NCBI GenBank assembly: GCA_018398765.1
Contig: JAHBMJ010000070.1
Location: forward strand, 12,501-57,506
DNA: 45,006 nt
Source of the DNA: Chromera velia
Taxonomy: Eukaryota > Sar > Chromeraceae
Direction: 5' to 3'
The position numbers were made by a program, and so were the translations under genes. The notes beneath the pieces are model-generated. The model saw only the letters and a list, made by a program, of their open reading frames with translations, was not told the origin of the DNA and ran no database searches. Positions 44,456 through 45,006 of this stretch are shown here, one piece after another. The stretch's first letter is position 1. Each line of letters opens with the position of its first letter.

Positions 44456-45006
44456 GATTCTGATCAGTGCACCTTCACTCTCAGTGACGCAATCCGCGGT
44501 TCAAAGTCACTCGGAGTCTTCAATTCTGGGGGGATTGGCCAAGAGTCACCTCAACTGACAGATACAGAAAAAAAAGTCGAACAATCAATTCGAAAGATGA
44601 TGTCTCCTTTCAAGGATTGATCCCCTGTCAGACTGAAAAATGTATATAAGGATGAAGCCTTGCGTGCAGTGGGTTGTGTCTCGTGCATACATTCCAGGAT
44701 ATACAGGACGCTCTCACTTCGTTGTGAGGCATTTGAGTTGTTATGCGGAGAGCTCCAGTTCCAATTATATAAATTGCGAATTCTATAACGATCGCGAGGA
44801 ATCCGAAGTTTACACAATTATAATGATCGACACTGAAAATCCTCATATGTAATGCGTATACATGCAGTATCGGTACTGTATCGGTCTGCAGTCACCATGC
44901 GTGGAGCCGGTTGGGGACACGTATACGCATGCGGGCTTGCATGGCACGGGACCCGCGGCGGGCGGGGGTCCGAGGCAGTATAGGGCCGGCGCCCGGGGAG
45001 GCAAGG
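44456..45006. other. 5' flank of peptidase-like gene and window end
   Basis: Probably holds the promoter of the minus-strand gene starting at 44455; a TATATAA motif at 44643-44649 is about 190 bp upstream of the start codon on the plus strand. The last ~70 bp are distinctly GC-rich. No further gene is supported. Confidence 0.4.

Overview
This window looks like nuclear DNA from a single-celled eukaryote. It has long exons interrupted by short GT-AG introns, a degraded LINE-type retrotransposon, a large satellite array, foldback elements, many microsatellites and two short runs of N. An OPR/RAP-type organelle RNA-binding protein, G-homopolymers inside exons and PARP and NB-ARC genes suggest an alveolate. 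A chromerid such as Chromera velia is my best guess, but that is inference and not proven by the sequence.

Layout. 1-1150: AT-rich DNA with no gene I can support. 1240-3925: 5'-truncated, stop-riddled LINE remnant with reverse transcriptase motifs and a CAATT tail. 4520-16050: about 17 tandem copies of a ~677-bp unit, each carrying a long-range inverted repeat. 17197-17883: two adjacent foldback elements. 18345-23099 (minus): a predicted organelle-targeted OPR/RAP protein in three exons, with a Pro-rich insertion splitting the RAP domain. 23431-25592 (plus): a RING-finger protein with a 30-bp minisatellite in an intron and a possible ankyrin exon downstream. 26400-28700: gene-poor, pyrimidine- and AT-rich. 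28702-35794 (minus): a very large protein fusing a ZNFX1-like SF1 helicase, NFX1-type Cys-rich repeats and two PARP catalytic domains. 36444-41055 (plus): an NB-ARC (STAND) NTPase with an N-terminal domain resembling a degenerate diadenylate cyclase (DAC/DisA_N) fold and a long helical C-terminus. 42546-44455 (minus): a signal-anchored or secreted protein with papain-like Cys/His motifs.

How the genes may work together. The helicase-PARP and NB-ARC genes are divergent, with start codons about 650 bp apart. The shared intergenic DNA holds a 32-bp perfect direct repeat and a TATA-like box. In other lineages ZNFX1-type helicases, PARPs, STAND NTPases and DAC-like nucleotide-sensor domains all act in nucleic-acid surveillance or conflict. 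I propose the pair as a candidate nucleotide-sensing, ADP-ribosylation-linked defence or stress module. No function is demonstrated here. Splice sites were chosen by eye from reading-frame phase and domain continuity; cDNA would be decisive.
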